From positions 1 to 36,779 of IMG/VR virus record IMGVR_UViG_3300007276_000125: a stretch of 36,779 nucleotides of DNA, one strand, 5' to 3'. Position 1 is the stretch's first letter. The number at the start of each line of letters is the position of its first letter. The translations under genes and the position numbers were made by a program. This stretch comes from a virus. Under the pieces are notes generated by a model. That model saw only the letters and a list, made by a program, of their open reading frames with translations. It was not told the DNA's origin and did no database searches. This document shows positions 9,763 to 18,636 of this stretch, piece by piece.

Positions 9763-10352
9763 TCGCGTTCTCCTCCTTCTTCTGTGCCATAGTAGTCAGA
9801 CAACGCTGTGCCTACAGTAGTAATAGCTGTTGATGCGGCTTGCGCAGAACGCGAAGCTTCTGCTCTGCGTTGATCTGCCTGACGAGCTAGTGTGTTAGAC
9901 AGCGACTGTGACGGATCTTGTCCTAAACCGACTTGTAAAAAGCTAAGTTGCTCTTGCGCTACCATACCTGGTGCAGACCGTCGTACGTCTGCTCTATCTG
10001 CGGCTGTTTGCATCTCTATACCAACTTCTGCCGCAGCTGCTAAACCGCTATCAGATATACCACGTTGTGACAACCTCTCATTTAACTGTGTGAGGCTCCT
10101 CGCTTTTTCTTCTTCTATAGCTTCTAAACCGATGACTTCATACTGATCAGCTGTTAAATTTGTGTAGTAGTCAGATAAATTAGCTTGCACAGGCCCGTAG
10201 ATTTCTTTCCAGTAGTCATAACGCTCTTGCTCAAAGCCTAACTCTGTTTGTCCAGCACGCTCTGAAGCTTTGCGATCGGCTTCTGCATCTTCGCTAGACA
10301 TATACGCTGAAACAACAGTGGCCGCAGCTACTGCAACATAACCCCAAGTCAT
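9759..10352 (-). CDS. Small internal virion protein with N-terminal hydrophobic segment
   Basis: The N-terminus (WGYVAVAAATVVSAYMSS) could insert in a membrane. It is followed by a charged helix and a motif I associate with small internal virion proteins of podoviruses: YWKEIYGPVQANLSDYY at residues about 47-63, ending further on with LSQRGISDSG and APGMVAQEQLSFLQVGLG. The rest is Ala/Gln/Arg-rich helix. It lies directly upstream of the 550-aa ejection-type protein with a 4-base overlap. A role in the ejected inner core or in bridging the cell envelope, as for T7 gp14, is inference from place, hydrophobic start and composition. Confidence 0.65.
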   Translation of the reverse strand: MTWGYVAVAAATVVSAYMSSEDAEADRKASERAGQTELGFEQERYDYWKEIYGPVQANLSDYYTNLTADQYEVIGLEAIEEEKARSLTQLNERLSQRGISDSGLAAAAEVGIEMQTAADRADVRRSAPGMVAQEQLSFLQVGLGQDPSQSLSNTLARQADQRRAEASRSAQAASTAITTVGTALSDYYGTEEGGERE

Positions 10353-10771
10353 TATACATCCTCCTGTATCACGTCTTTTTCGATCTCTGATACTTCTGTT
10401 TTATCGGTAACGTGGAAAGTCATCCACACTGTATCTTCGTGTACTATAATGGCTCTTTTAGTGTTTGGCTCAGTAACAAAAACGTGAGGACCTTGTACTC
10501 GTACGCAAGTACCGTCTTCTTTAGATATAGTACAGTCGCCACTCACAACAACACTTATATGTTGTGTCTTGTGTCGCTTGCTTGTAATGAGCGTGCCTTT
10601 AGCCATGCTTATGCAACGCAGGTAGGCGCCCTTCGCAAAGACATGGTCTACATGATTAACTATATTAGGCATAGCGAGCATAGCAGTTTCGAGTAACTTT
10701 ATACTCTCTTTGCTAGGTATTACCATAGCTGGGCATATATCTTTAAGCAGTGTACTAGCTATCTGTGTCAT
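10352..10771 (-). CDS. Cupin-fold (RmlC-like) phage protein
   Basis: The last 90 residues show the double-stranded beta-helix pattern of small phage cupins: a GAYLRCISMAKGTLITSKRH strand pair, then QHISVVVSGDCTIS, then a GPHVFVTEPNTKRAII strand and VWMTFHV. His residues in KRHKTQH and in FHV could bind metal or be relics of such a site. The start chosen is ATG at 10771, because it gives the ATGA stop-start overlap common in this genome. A TTG 12 bases upstream is less likely. Such cupins occur among tail genes of many podoviruses, but their function is unknown. Confidence 0.65.
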   Translation of the reverse strand: MTQIASTLLKDICPAMVIPSKESIKLLETAMLAMPNIVNHVDHVFAKGAYLRCISMAKGTLITSKRHKTQHISVVVSGDCTISKEDGTCVRVQGPHVFVTEPNTKRAIIVHEDTVWMTFHVTDKTEVSEIEKDVIQEDV

Positions 10772-11340
10772 ACTTGTGTCCAACCATTAGAAAGTGCCAG
10801 CGCGAATGTGTCACCGGTTCTGTAGAATACTTTAAGGTCTACACCTGTGTCTTCTATCATAACGCTTTGAGTTATCCCACCGCCATTAGTTCTGGCACTC
10901 TCAACGTATATCTGGTATATTGTGAGTGGATTTAAAGGAATAGGCGGGCTAACATAGTTGCTTCCTACTGTACCCATCTGGCCTTTACCTTGGAAAGTGC
11001 TCCACGCAGTGCCGTTGAAGTCGTAGAATACAGAAAGATTAAGGTTGCGGTATTCTATCGTGTATCGTGTAACGTCTGTTATAGCTTGTATAGCATCTAT
11101 ATCATCTGTTATGTCGTCAAGACTAGCCTGTATCTTCGCTACCGCGTCTGATAATGTAGTTACTGAAGTGTCAAGAGCTGACAAATTTACTGCAGGCAAG
11201 TCAGAATCTTTAACGTAAGGGTCACCTGCCCTGTTACCTTCTATGATGTCGATCTGCTCGACTACTTTTTGTAAGTGCTTACGAAGCGCTATTGGTTCAT
11301 CAACGCTTAGTGGTACTTGTGTAAAAGATGTATTAGTCAA
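10768..11340 (-). CDS. Putative small virion (tail) protein
   Basis: The N-terminal 90 residues are helical and heptad-like (LRKHLQKVVEQIDII, then VTTLSDAVAKIQASLDDITDDIDAI), as in trimeric coiled-coil stalks. The C-terminal 95 residues look beta-rich with SSNYVSPPIPL-type loops (residues about 130-138) and end in SNGWTQV. Stalk plus beta head is typical of fibre or needle-like virion parts, so a tail appendage is the best guess. The start codon at 11340 appears to be TTG, overlapping the stop of the tail hub gene, since no better in-frame ATG is near. No family was recognised. Confidence 0.5.
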   Translation of the reverse strand: MTNTSFTQVPLSVDEPIALRKHLQKVVEQIDIIEGNRAGDPYVKDSDLPAVNLSALDTSVTTLSDAVAKIQASLDDITDDIDAIQAITDVTRYTIEYRNLNLSVFYDFNGTAWSTFQGKGQMGTVGSNYVSPPIPLNPLTIYQIYVESARTNGGGITQSVMIEDTGVDLKVFYRTGDTFALALSNGWTQV

Positions 11341-13243
11341 GTTTGCGTCTGCCTGTTTTGTACTCGTACTCGTAAACTTCGCCAGTTCCTGATATGCTGA
11401 ACTGTATAAAGTGACCTCGTTGTTTACTATTAGGTACTTGTATTTGGTGGCTTCCTTCAGTTGTCAGTATCTTTGTAGCGACAATGACATCATCTATGAT
11501 TATATTTATTATTATATCACCTTTGGAATATATGTACACCTTTTTATACTGTTTTTCCTCTGAAGAAGCGCCTTCTATGAACCGAGGAGATGTGTAGTTA
11601 AGAGATTCGAAAGACGAGGAACTAAACAATTTATGCTGAGTAGTGCCGCTGTAGCCATATAGAACATCATTAGCAACAGCAAGTGCTGTAACTCCCAGCG
11701 ATAAGCGTTTAACCACCTGGCCATATCTTGCATCTATAGCTAGTATGCTACCGTCAGTTTCTAACAGATAGTAAACCTCATCGTGCAAAACTGAATCCAC
11801 AGGTGACAAGGAAATCTTACCCAATTTCTCCTTAGTTATGACTCTCACCTCACTCCCATTTGATGTGCATATCCCATCTGTTGAAGCCCAAACTGCAGCA
11901 CCACCGATTAGCTGAATAGAAGAAGCATCGATGCAACCTTGGTCACCTCGTAATGGATATACTGACAATACTGTAGGACCTGTACCAGTAACTACAAAGG
12001 CCTTAAACTCTGTTAGAACTATAAGACCATTAGTAGTAGGAGCTATGCCAGTGATAGGTGAATCAAACTGCAAGAAAAAGAACTCAGACCAGTAGTTAGG
12101 TTCGCCTATCGGCGTAAATCGTAACTTAGTGTCTTCAGCGCCAAATAGCATTGAATAAGCTTCAGTCAAGAATGACAAGCCTATAGGAGCTTCTACGTTA
12201 TTAGAAGCAGTAAGCACTGTACCAATGATGTCTACATCCTCAACTGTGTCTGAATAAGTTGTAGTGGTATTGCTAATCTCTGCAACTAAAGAGAATGTAG
12301 TAATGAAGCCACCTACACGATAAATGCGCTTCTTGTTAACTTGAGGGTCACTGGATATCTGTAAGTCTGTTAAACTAATGGCACTCAACACTTGTTGTTC
12401 TGGTGAAGGTGAAGAAGGCGCAGACTCTGTGCCGTCTGAAGAGTTGTAGAATGTATATACGTACTGTACTAACCCAGCTACAGGTGCAACGTTAGTCTCG
12501 TCAAACTCATCATTAGCTGTTATGTCGTACACAGTGTCGTTAAGTACAGCTGCATCATTAGCTAATGAACCAACTAAGTAGTATTTTTGACCATACAGTC
12601 GATACACTTTAATACCATTAACACCATATGTAGGACCTTTGACATTCTGTATGTGCACGCTTAGTAGACCAGTAGCAACAGTGCTGACTATACGCTCTGT
12701 ACCGAACGTAACTCTACCGAAGTTTAAATCGTTATCGTCAAGTAATATCTGAGTACGAAAACTAGTTAAGTCTATACTGAGTTTAAGAGGTTCAGAGAAG
12801 TACACACCGTTGTCGTTAACTAGTATATAGTTCTGAACGGAGGCTGGCATGTCACCAGCTGTAGAGGGTACTAAGTCTGCCTCAGTTGGTGCATCTGATA
12901 TGCTAGTTGCAGTGACTGTAGGCGGTGCATTAGGTTTAGATATACCTAAGTTACGCGTGGTAGAGCCGTTGTACTTCTGTGGTCGGCCTACACGGTCGGT
13001 ATAGTACAGAATTTTCTCGAACTCTACATAGTCTCTATAAGTGTTTGAGCTTACCCACTTCTGTTTAGCGTGGTAGAAATGAGCAAAACGATCAGTCAGT
13101 ATCCCAGCGTCAGTTTTAGCTGCTACAGGTACAAGTGTGCCTTTTTCGTTGTCTATATTGCTATAGACAACAGCTTCATTCTGCTTAATCATCTGAGGTC
13201 TTAGACGGCTGTTGATACCACCATCGAATGTCTGTATCTTCAT
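11333..13243 (-). CDS. Tail hub / nozzle (packaged-DNA stabilisation) protein
   Basis: This 636-residue beta-rich protein opens with IQTFDGGINSRLRPQMIKQNE followed by SNIDNEKGTLVPV. This is the characteristic start of podovirus tail hub proteins that list bound sites ending in phage-type beta propellers (P22 gp10 and T7 gp12-like). The middle holds Fn3-like segments (PNAPPTVTAT at about 105-114; YVYTFYNSSDGTESAPSS near 260). Then come propeller-like strands with TGIAPTTNGLIVLTEFKAFVV near 400. It would form the lower tail tube that plugs the portal channel and carries the spikes. The pattern is clear, but P22-type versus T7-type cannot be decided by eye. Confidence 0.75.
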   Translation of the reverse strand: MKIQTFDGGINSRLRPQMIKQNEAVVYSNIDNEKGTLVPVAAKTDAGILTDRFAHFYHAKQKWVSSNTYRDYVEFEKILYYTDRVGRPQKYNGSTTRNLGISKPNAPPTVTATSISDAPTEADLVPSTAGDMPASVQNYILVNDNGVYFSEPLKLSIDLTSFRTQILLDDNDLNFGRVTFGTERIVSTVATGLLSVHIQNVKGPTYGVNGIKVYRLYGQKYYLVGSLANDAAVLNDTVYDITANDEFDETNVAPVAGLVQYVYTFYNSSDGTESAPSSPSPEQQVLSAISLTDLQISSDPQVNKKRIYRVGGFITTFSLVAEISNTTTTYSDTVEDVDIIGTVLTASNNVEAPIGLSFLTEAYSMLFGAEDTKLRFTPIGEPNYWSEFFFLQFDSPITGIAPTTNGLIVLTEFKAFVVTGTGPTVLSVYPLRGDQGCIDASSIQLIGGAAVWASTDGICTSNGSEVRVITKEKLGKISLSPVDSVLHDEVYYLLETDGSILAIDARYGQVVKRLSLGVTALAVANDVLYGYSGTTQHKLFSSSSFESLNYTSPRFIEGASSEEKQYKKVYIYSKGDIIINIIIDDVIVATKILTTEGSHQIQVPNSKQRGHFIQFSISGTGEVYEYEYKTGRRKLD

Positions 13244-13641
13244 TGTCCACCTGCTAATTTATAAGCTAATCCACCGACTATAGCTAAGCTTAGTATTAGT
13301 GCACCTATCTTCAATGCAAATTCTGTGACCCTGTCTTTAGCTTTAGTATTCACAGCTGAAGTACTCTCTAGTGATACCATGCGAAGTTCCATCTTTTGCA
13401 ACCTAATAGTAAGGTCCTTTATCTCATCTTTCTGTTCTTGTTGTGTCTTCTCGAACATAGCATCCCGTGTCTTCCACTCTGTAACAGCCGCGGTTAAGTG
13501 AATCATATTTTCGTTAAGTGCGTTAAAGAACCCTTTCATCTCCCGTCGCTCGTACTGCTCCGCCTCTCGATGCGCTGCTGTTTCTGCACGATGTTGCTCT
13601 AGCCGAATATCTAGAGCCTGTATCTCTGCTTCGTTAGTCAT
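13240..13641 (-). CDS. Coiled-coil protein with C-terminal membrane anchor (XhlA/holin-like)
   Basis: Residues 1-105 form a long charged coiled coil. A single hydrophobic segment follows at about residues 110-129 (ALKIGALILSLAIVGGLAYK), then a short AGGQ tail. This layout, with a long cytoplasmic coiled coil and one C-terminal membrane helix, resembles XhlA-type holin partners and small membrane proteins of lysis modules. No endolysin or second holin is visible in the window, so lysis is only a possibility. It could also be a virion protein that inserts in the host membrane. It overlaps the hub gene by 4 bases and precedes it in the operon. Confidence 0.5.
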   Translation of the reverse strand: MTNEAEIQALDIRLEQHRAETAAHREAEQYERREMKGFFNALNENMIHLTAAVTEWKTRDAMFEKTQQEQKDEIKDLTIRLQKMELRMVSLESTSAVNTKAKDRVTEFALKIGALILSLAIVGGLAYKLAGGQ

Positions 13642-13642
13642 A

Positions 13643-15820
13643 CTACCTCACTGCGTTGTAGACACCGTCATTAGGTGAATAGTACAACCTTATTGACATA
13701 GAACCTACAAAGCCGTCACCTGTGAGAGTGGTACCTTTGTTACGATAGTTCTGTACGTATACCTTTTTCTTAGTAGTGTTATCCTGCAGCCAGACACCAT
13801 CTAGTATAGTCTGATTATGGTCGAATCTACCTAAGCTGCGTTCTATATCGAAGAAGTTGATTAACATGCCATGAGCACCTGAATCAGCATCTCTGTTAGG
13901 CTCGCCTGCTTCTTTCGGTGTGCCATATAGCAGTATCTCAGGAGTTATAACATGACCATGTTCGCTAACGTCACCAGTACCAACGTCTAGTTGACCTAAG
14001 CCTCGGAAGTAAGCTCTGTTACACCAGCCATTAGGATCACCAGGTATACCACCTAGTAAACCACCTTGACCTACAGCCATCTGACTATAACCATTAGCTA
14101 TATAAACATCTTTAAGCCACGTCCAAGATGTTCCTTGTGTGTAGCCATGCTTGCTGAAAGTATGTGTAATCGTCACATCGGCAAAATCACCACTGTCGTC
14201 TGGGTGCCTAATCTTAGTAGTCTGTACTATCTGGATAGTAGAACCTGTGAACATGCCATCATAAGGTGCTATGTCTAGTAAGCTGATATCTTTACCATCT
14301 ACATAAGCTATAATAGTTTGTCTTTCTTCATAGCCATGGACAGAGCCTATGAACGGTGTTGAAGCTGCGCCACTACTGTTCAGCCTAAAGGCTATAGCGT
14401 AATCCATAGCTGAATTTGTTAGCTTATAGTAAGTACTTGCTACATTAGAAAAACCATCAAAGGCAGTTTTTACAGTGCTACCTGCAGCATCCGTTAGTGG
14501 TGTGTACACCCTTAAACCTTGTACATCGTGTATGTAGATTCTAAAGTCTGAAGAAGACGCGTGCTTAGTACCTGTGACGGTAACTACGACAGTATGTGTA
14601 GCATCTGTTAGTTCGTCTGCTACGTCAACGCTGATTGTGCTCCCGCTTACACCATAACAATCTAACGTAGGCACCAAGTTTGCCGGTGCACCATCTATGG
14701 TGATAGTAGCTATACCTGCATTAGTAGCTTCTAAGTAGTCTAATCTAAGTCTTGTACCAGTAAACACATAAGTAGCTGTATCAGTAGCAGTGAGAGAATA
14801 TTGATATGGTGCAGACACTACCCAGGTACCTACCAAGGTCATCGCAGCAACACCAACATTGTCATATGTCTCTGCTAAAGACCTGGCAATCGATGTTATA
14901 ATGTAAGGTCGTGTAAAGCCGCTAGAGCCGTCAAAGTTACCTTCAGCGTTATCAAAGCGCCATACACCATTTGCACCTTCATCGTTCAAAGGTGCGATTA
15001 CTTCAAATCTAGTGGCTGAATCTTCTACTAAAGTAACTCGTTGTTTTGTAGTAGCTAACAATGAGTCTAACACAGGCTTTAAACTGCCTTGCTTAGCTAA
15101 CTCAGTTGTTCTTCTTGACACTCTCCAGTTGAACTGGCTAGTCTTAATCTCAGCGCCTCTTTCTAGTATGACATTAGTTTCTGTTGTATCATTGTCTATA
15201 GCGCCTGTAGTTGTTGAGTAGTCACCGTTTGATATAACACATTCCGACATTCCAGCTGCTGAAGTCTGGTCTATAAGCGCCTGGAAGCCTGGCACATCAG
15301 TAGCTACCTTAGATACTCCAAACTGGTCTGAGGTCCAAGGCCCATCTGTGTTCTTTCTTAGCACGAATGCAAGCGATGTATCTACAACACCTGCAATGAT
15401 ATTATAAGTATTCGGAGTCACACTAGAAGCTAAGACTACGTCATATATGCCACCGCCACCACTTCCTGTAGTACGTTCTTTCAGGTTAAGCCCGTTAAGA
15501 CCGGCAGTGTAGCCTGTGTTACTTGTCATCTCTATAATAGTAGCAGGTTGTACGTCTACTTCAATAGTTAACTGAGTCCAAACACCGCCAATATACTCGT
15601 AGTCAATAGGTTGAGTACCATCAGCCTTGTAGTGAGTGCACTTAGTAAACTTAGCAGTGTCTAACGCGTCACGTTCAGCTAGACTATTAACAGGGTATAT
15701 GTTGCGTACCTCGTTAATAGTATAGTTGTTGCCTGCACGAGACTGCGTAACTGAGCTTTCGCCATAAAGAATGTCTTCCTGGCCAATAAGACTCTTTTTA
15801 ACTGTTCGTTGAGCTGTCAT
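13643..15820 (-). CDS. Tail spike / fibre with N-terminal virion anchor
   Basis: Residues 5-40 (VKKSLIGQEDILYGESSVTQ and following) match the start of the fibre at 1-1021 and of many podovirus spikes, and should bind the tail. At about residues 165-205 the segment DQFGVSKVATDVPGFQALID with VISNGDYSTTT looks like the opening of a pectate-lyase-type beta-helix. The expected long helix is then replaced by Thr/Ala-rich beta domains and a C-terminal part with aromatic motifs (NGWCNRAYFRG, SGAHGMLINFF). Its 725 residues and placement beside adaptor and hub fit a receptor-binding spike. The enzymatic activity, if any, cannot be told from the sequence. Start ATG at 15820 overlaps the adaptor stop (ATGA). 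Confidence 0.72.
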   Translation of the reverse strand: MTAQRTVKKSLIGQEDILYGESSVTQSRAGNNYTINEVRNIYPVNSLAERDALDTAKFTKCTHYKADGTQPIDYEYIGGVWTQLTIEVDVQPATIIEMTSNTGYTAGLNGLNLKERTTGSGGGGIYDVVLASSVTPNTYNIIAGVVDTSLAFVLRKNTDGPWTSDQFGVSKVATDVPGFQALIDQTSAAGMSECVISNGDYSTTTGAIDNDTTETNVILERGAEIKTSQFNWRVSRRTTELAKQGSLKPVLDSLLATTKQRVTLVEDSATRFEVIAPLNDEGANGVWRFDNAEGNFDGSSGFTRPYIITSIARSLAETYDNVGVAAMTLVGTWVVSAPYQYSLTATDTATYVFTGTRLRLDYLEATNAGIATITIDGAPANLVPTLDCYGVSGSTISVDVADELTDATHTVVVTVTGTKHASSSDFRIYIHDVQGLRVYTPLTDAAGSTVKTAFDGFSNVASTYYKLTNSAMDYAIAFRLNSSGAASTPFIGSVHGYEERQTIIAYVDGKDISLLDIAPYDGMFTGSTIQIVQTTKIRHPDDSGDFADVTITHTFSKHGYTQGTSWTWLKDVYIANGYSQMAVGQGGLLGGIPGDPNGWCNRAYFRGLGQLDVGTGDVSEHGHVITPEILLYGTPKEAGEPNRDADSGAHGMLINFFDIERSLGRFDHNQTILDGVWLQDNTTKKKVYVQNYRNKGTTLTGDGFVGSMSIRLYYSPNDGVYNAVR

Positions 15821-16770
15821 TCAAATGCATTCCTATATTGAGTTCTATGATGAGGACCTTTGATACCATCAGTACGACTATGTTGCCTAGCTAATTCTAG
15901 CTCTCTGTCGTATTGCACTAACGCTTTAGCACTCTTTTGTTGATTTGCAGTGTCATGGTCGTCATCATAAGCATTAGCTATAACATAGTACTTCATAGCC
16001 TTGTCGTATATCGTAGGTATTGACAATGTATCTGTCGCTGCGTTTGTTACTTCAGCTGGAGCTTGAGTATACCAGATCTTCACGAATCCTATGGTCTCAT
16101 TTACCGAGGTAACAACACCATAAGGACTGTCTATAACTTCGGTGTCGACAGCAGGGTCGAAGAAGCTTGTAGCTGCACCATAGACGCTATCGAAAGTGTA
16201 GTTAGGTAAATCAGGTGTCTCTATGTCAACAACTACACCATACAGCTCGTCACCAACAAACACAACAGGTCCAGAGTTCTCAAAGGTGTACTCAGCAGCT
16301 GCTACAGAGTCATTAGGTATAGGGTAGAAACGAATCTTAGAAGGGTCTCTATTGTCGTAGATAACTGCTTCTATCTCACTCCCTGTTGTGTCTTCCCAAG
16401 TTATCTGCCGACTATTAAAATCTGAATTAATAATGGAGCCTCTGTTGCGCTCCCAGGTGCCGGAAGTTGTATCTGCGTATATCTGGCGTCTAGCATTCTC
16501 ATCCATCGTTGTGTACGATTCTAGAGGTATCTCGTACGATTCTGAGGACGCACGAAGGATACGGTAACAATCAGCAGGGAGGTCGTACTCAGCTTGACCG
16601 ATTACCAGGGGTATGTCTACAGTAGCTTTAAACAGCTCTGTATGTATGACAAGGTCTTCTTGAGCTTCACTAAGTAAACGTAACAACCTAGCGTCTGTCC
16701 AGCGTTCTTTATCTGGATCGGCTAATGTGTCACGTGCACGTGATAAGATATTTTCAATACGAGTAGGCAT
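15817..16770 (-). CDS. Head-tail adaptor protein
   Basis: The N-terminal third has the pattern of podovirus adaptors: a short helix with ILSRARDTLAD and ERWTDARLLRLLSEAQEDL (residues about 7-40), then FKATVDIPLVIGQAEYDLP and a YRILRA strand. The middle is beta-rich and the C-terminus is helical and basic (YDRELELARQHSR). Adaptors of this type form the ring directly below the portal. An inserted Asp/Thr-rich beta section between about residues 150 and 240 makes it longer than the P22 gp4 type. It follows the capsid genes after a hairpin at 16794-16819 and overlaps the spike start by 4 bases. Confidence 0.7.
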   Translation of the reverse strand: MPTRIENILSRARDTLADPDKERWTDARLLRLLSEAQEDLVIHTELFKATVDIPLVIGQAEYDLPADCYRILRASSESYEIPLESYTTMDENARRQIYADTTSGTWERNRGSIINSDFNSRQITWEDTTGSEIEAVIYDNRDPSKIRFYPIPNDSVAAAEYTFENSGPVVFVGDELYGVVVDIETPDLPNYTFDSVYGAATSFFDPAVDTEVIDSPYGVVTSVNETIGFVKIWYTQAPAEVTNAATDTLSIPTIYDKAMKYYVIANAYDDDHDTANQQKSAKALVQYDRELELARQHSRTDGIKGPHHRTQYRNAFE

Positions 16771-16793
16771 GTAGTAACCTCAGTAATAATAGC

Positions 16794-16819
16794 AATAACC
16801 ACCCCTAAGGATGGTTATT
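16794..16819 (-). terminator. Hairpin between head protein and adaptor genes (possible attenuating terminator)
   Basis: Reading leftward, the RNA would fold an 11-bp stem (AATAACCATCC with GGGTGGTTATT, one G-U pair) around a 4-base TTAG loop. It is followed by GCTATTATT, a broken U-rich run. It lies in the 58-bp gap after the small head gene and before the adaptor gene. It could reduce read-through so that capsid genes are expressed more than tail genes, or it could protect the 3' end of the capsid mRNA. The stem is clear; the function is inferred. Confidence 0.55.
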
Positions 16820-16828
16820 ACTAGCTTA

Positions 16829-17269
16829 CTAGATAGTAGCGATTTGAGTATATTCGCCAGTCTTCTTCAGTGGTTCCAAATATTCCACTACGACATAGTA
16901 TTCACCTACAGCTGTTTGAGCACCTGTAACTACAACACCGAGCCATAACGTAACACCTGTACCAGTCAAAGATTGACCAGTGAATGTACCTGTTTCACCT
17001 GTAGCCGTATGCAGTGCTGCGGCCGACATTACTTCACTTCCTGCAGAAGCTGTGCCGAGCTTAGCGATGCTAGAAGTAGCTGCATCAGATACTGTAATAA
17101 CATGCACATAAGCATCAGTGATAATACAGTCAGGCGGTAAGTTACAAACCTGATGATTACCAGTGCCTAAGGCTAGGTCATTGTCGTCGGTGCCTTCATC
17201 GATGCGGATAGCAAATCGGCTTTCACACTTCTTCTGAAAGGCGTTATTTTCACGTCTCATATCAGTCAT
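16829..17269 (-). CDS. Small head protein (probable capsid decoration or minor head protein)
   Basis: This 146-residue protein directly follows the major capsid gene in the transcript. After a polar N-terminus it is a Thr/Val/Gly-rich beta-domain: NLPPDCIITDAYVHVIT at residues about 43-59, then SIAKLGTASAG, then TLWLGVVVTGAQTAVGEYYV near the end. The repeated short strands suggest a beta-sandwich like those of capsid-decorating proteins. The gene order scaffold, capsid, this gene, adaptor is common for decoration or head-completion proteins. No specific family could be named, so the role is inference from place and fold type. Confidence 0.6.
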   Translation of the reverse strand: MTDMRRENNAFQKKCESRFAIRIDEGTDDNDLALGTGNHQVCNLPPDCIITDAYVHVITVSDAATSSIAKLGTASAGSEVMSAAALHTATGETGTFTGQSLTGTGVTLWLGVVVTGAQTAVGEYYVVVEYLEPLKKTGEYTQIATI

Positions 17270-17271
17270 GA

Positions 17272-18444
17272 TTATTGTACCTCTACGTCAACAGCGATAA
17301 CGCCATAGTCTAAGTCAGCTACTTTAGCCTGCTTATACTTATCATTTTCTGCTGTCATGTTTGTTTTACGAGTTTCCATCCAGAATTCAACGGCAGACTC
17401 AGACTTAATTCCAAAATCTTGTGACTCTTGGAATTTGTAATCAGGTTGCTTACCAAAGGCAAGCTGCAATGCACCTTTACCAAGGATTAGACCACGAGAG
17501 TGAAGATTAACATCTGCATAGTCAAAACCAGTTTGGCCAGTCCAAGGATCAGAAGTAGGATCAGTACCTGAATACTGGCGTAAGCCGCAGATTTCAACTT
17601 CAGAGTCTTCAAGACCCCAACCTGTTGCTGTACCAGCTGTCTCACCAAAGAAGTGAGGAGCTTCAACAATCACTAAACTACCGATGGTACCGAATACACC
17701 AGAGATGTTACGGTTGTTCTGACCACGAATGTCAGCGTCTTTCATGATAGTCTGATAACCTGAAGTGTCTTTACGCAACATAGCAGCCATAGCCGCGTCA
17801 ATTACGAATACCCACTTGTTAAGCATGCCATATTGGCCACCATCACCACGTTTCATGTTGTAAGGGTCTAATGGACGACGAACAGCACCAGTACTGAAGC
17901 CGTTAGAAGTACGGATAGCTTTTTCAATGTCAACCAGTTGGTCAAAAGTGAAAGTTGTTCCTAAGTCAATAATATGAGAAGGAGCTTGTGCACCACCATT
18001 TTGAGTTACATAGTTACCCTGTGCAGCATCAAAGATTGCTTGATCTTTAAAACGTACAAACAAGTCACCTAGTTTGTTACGAGAGTCTGAGTGCTCATTG
18101 ATTTTTAAATCGCCGATATCAACACCATCGAAACTGTCACCATTGTCTGCAACGAGACGGTAACGCTCAACTGTGATCTTGTCAGAGAATTTCTTCTTCT
18201 GTTCACCTTTACCATACGCAGTATCTTTACCTTTGATACCTTTGCCTGATAAGTTGCCATCGTAATCAAATACAACAGTGTGGCCAGAACCAGAGTTTTC
18301 ATTATTCTCTTGGTAAATAATGGCATCTTTAGTGTTGCCAGTAAATGGAGTCCAAAATGAGTGGGATGCTGCTTGAATTAGACCTTCGCGCATCCATTTC
18401 TTGCGCTTTAAGTCAGAAGTTAACGATACTACGCCAGTAGCCAT
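17272..18444 (-). CDS. Major capsid protein (N4 gp56 / DUF4043-like)
   Basis: The protein (390 residues from ATG at 18444) begins TGVVSLTSDLKRKKWMREGL and contains FWTPFTG near residue 30, an acidic YENNENSGSGHTVVFDYDG-type region (VVFDYDG is typical) and KFSDKITVERYRLVADNGD near 85-105. This is the layout of the N4-gp56/DUF4043 group of HK97-fold capsids. The start was chosen at 18444 because AGGTGA stands 5 bases upstream; a GTG at 18453 would overlap that site. It would assemble the icosahedral shell with the scaffold encoded just upstream. Confidence for capsid is high, for subfamily moderate. Confidence 0.83.
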   Translation of the reverse strand: MATGVVSLTSDLKRKKWMREGLIQAASHSFWTPFTGNTKDAIIYQENNENSGSGHTVVFDYDGNLSGKGIKGKDTAYGKGEQKKKFSDKITVERYRLVADNGDSFDGVDIGDLKINEHSDSRNKLGDLFVRFKDQAIFDAAQGNYVTQNGGAQAPSHIIDLGTTFTFDQLVDIEKAIRTSNGFSTGAVRRPLDPYNMKRGDGGQYGMLNKWVFVIDAAMAAMLRKDTSGYQTIMKDADIRGQNNRNISGVFGTIGSLVIVEAPHFFGETAGTATGWGLEDSEVEICGLRQYSGTDPTSDPWTGQTGFDYADVNLHSRGLILGKGALQLAFGKQPDYKFQESQDFGIKSESAVEFWMETRKTNMTAENDKYKQAKVADLDYGVIAVDVEVQ

Positions 18445-18607
18445 AATTATCACCTATAAGTAGATTGAAAGGGAGTGCTCGTTGCACCCGTTATTCTTGA
18501 GTGCAGCGAATCCGATTAAGGTGACTGCGGTAGGCAAATCTGAGAAATTATGCGTCGAAACGGAGTAAAGTTCAAATTTAATTAATTATATCAAATTACG
18601 TATAATA

Positions 18608-18636
18608 AGTATACTAAAATATCTCCTTTTTGTAAG
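18608..18636 (-). promoter_or_regulatory. Candidate promoter for the capsid gene
   Basis: On the minus strand CTTACA (18636-18631) and TATACT (18613-18608) are separated by 17 bp. They sit at the very end of the scaffold gene and lead to an AT-rich leader of about 150 bp before the capsid ATG. The -35 resembles the TTTACA/TGTACA hexamers of four other candidates in this window. It would add capsid transcripts beyond those that run through from scaffold. No experimental support exists. Confidence 0.45.

Noticed and set aside
18442-18453. GTG start three codons before the capsid ATG
   Set aside because: The AGGTGA ribosome site would overlap that start; spacing fits ATG 18444.
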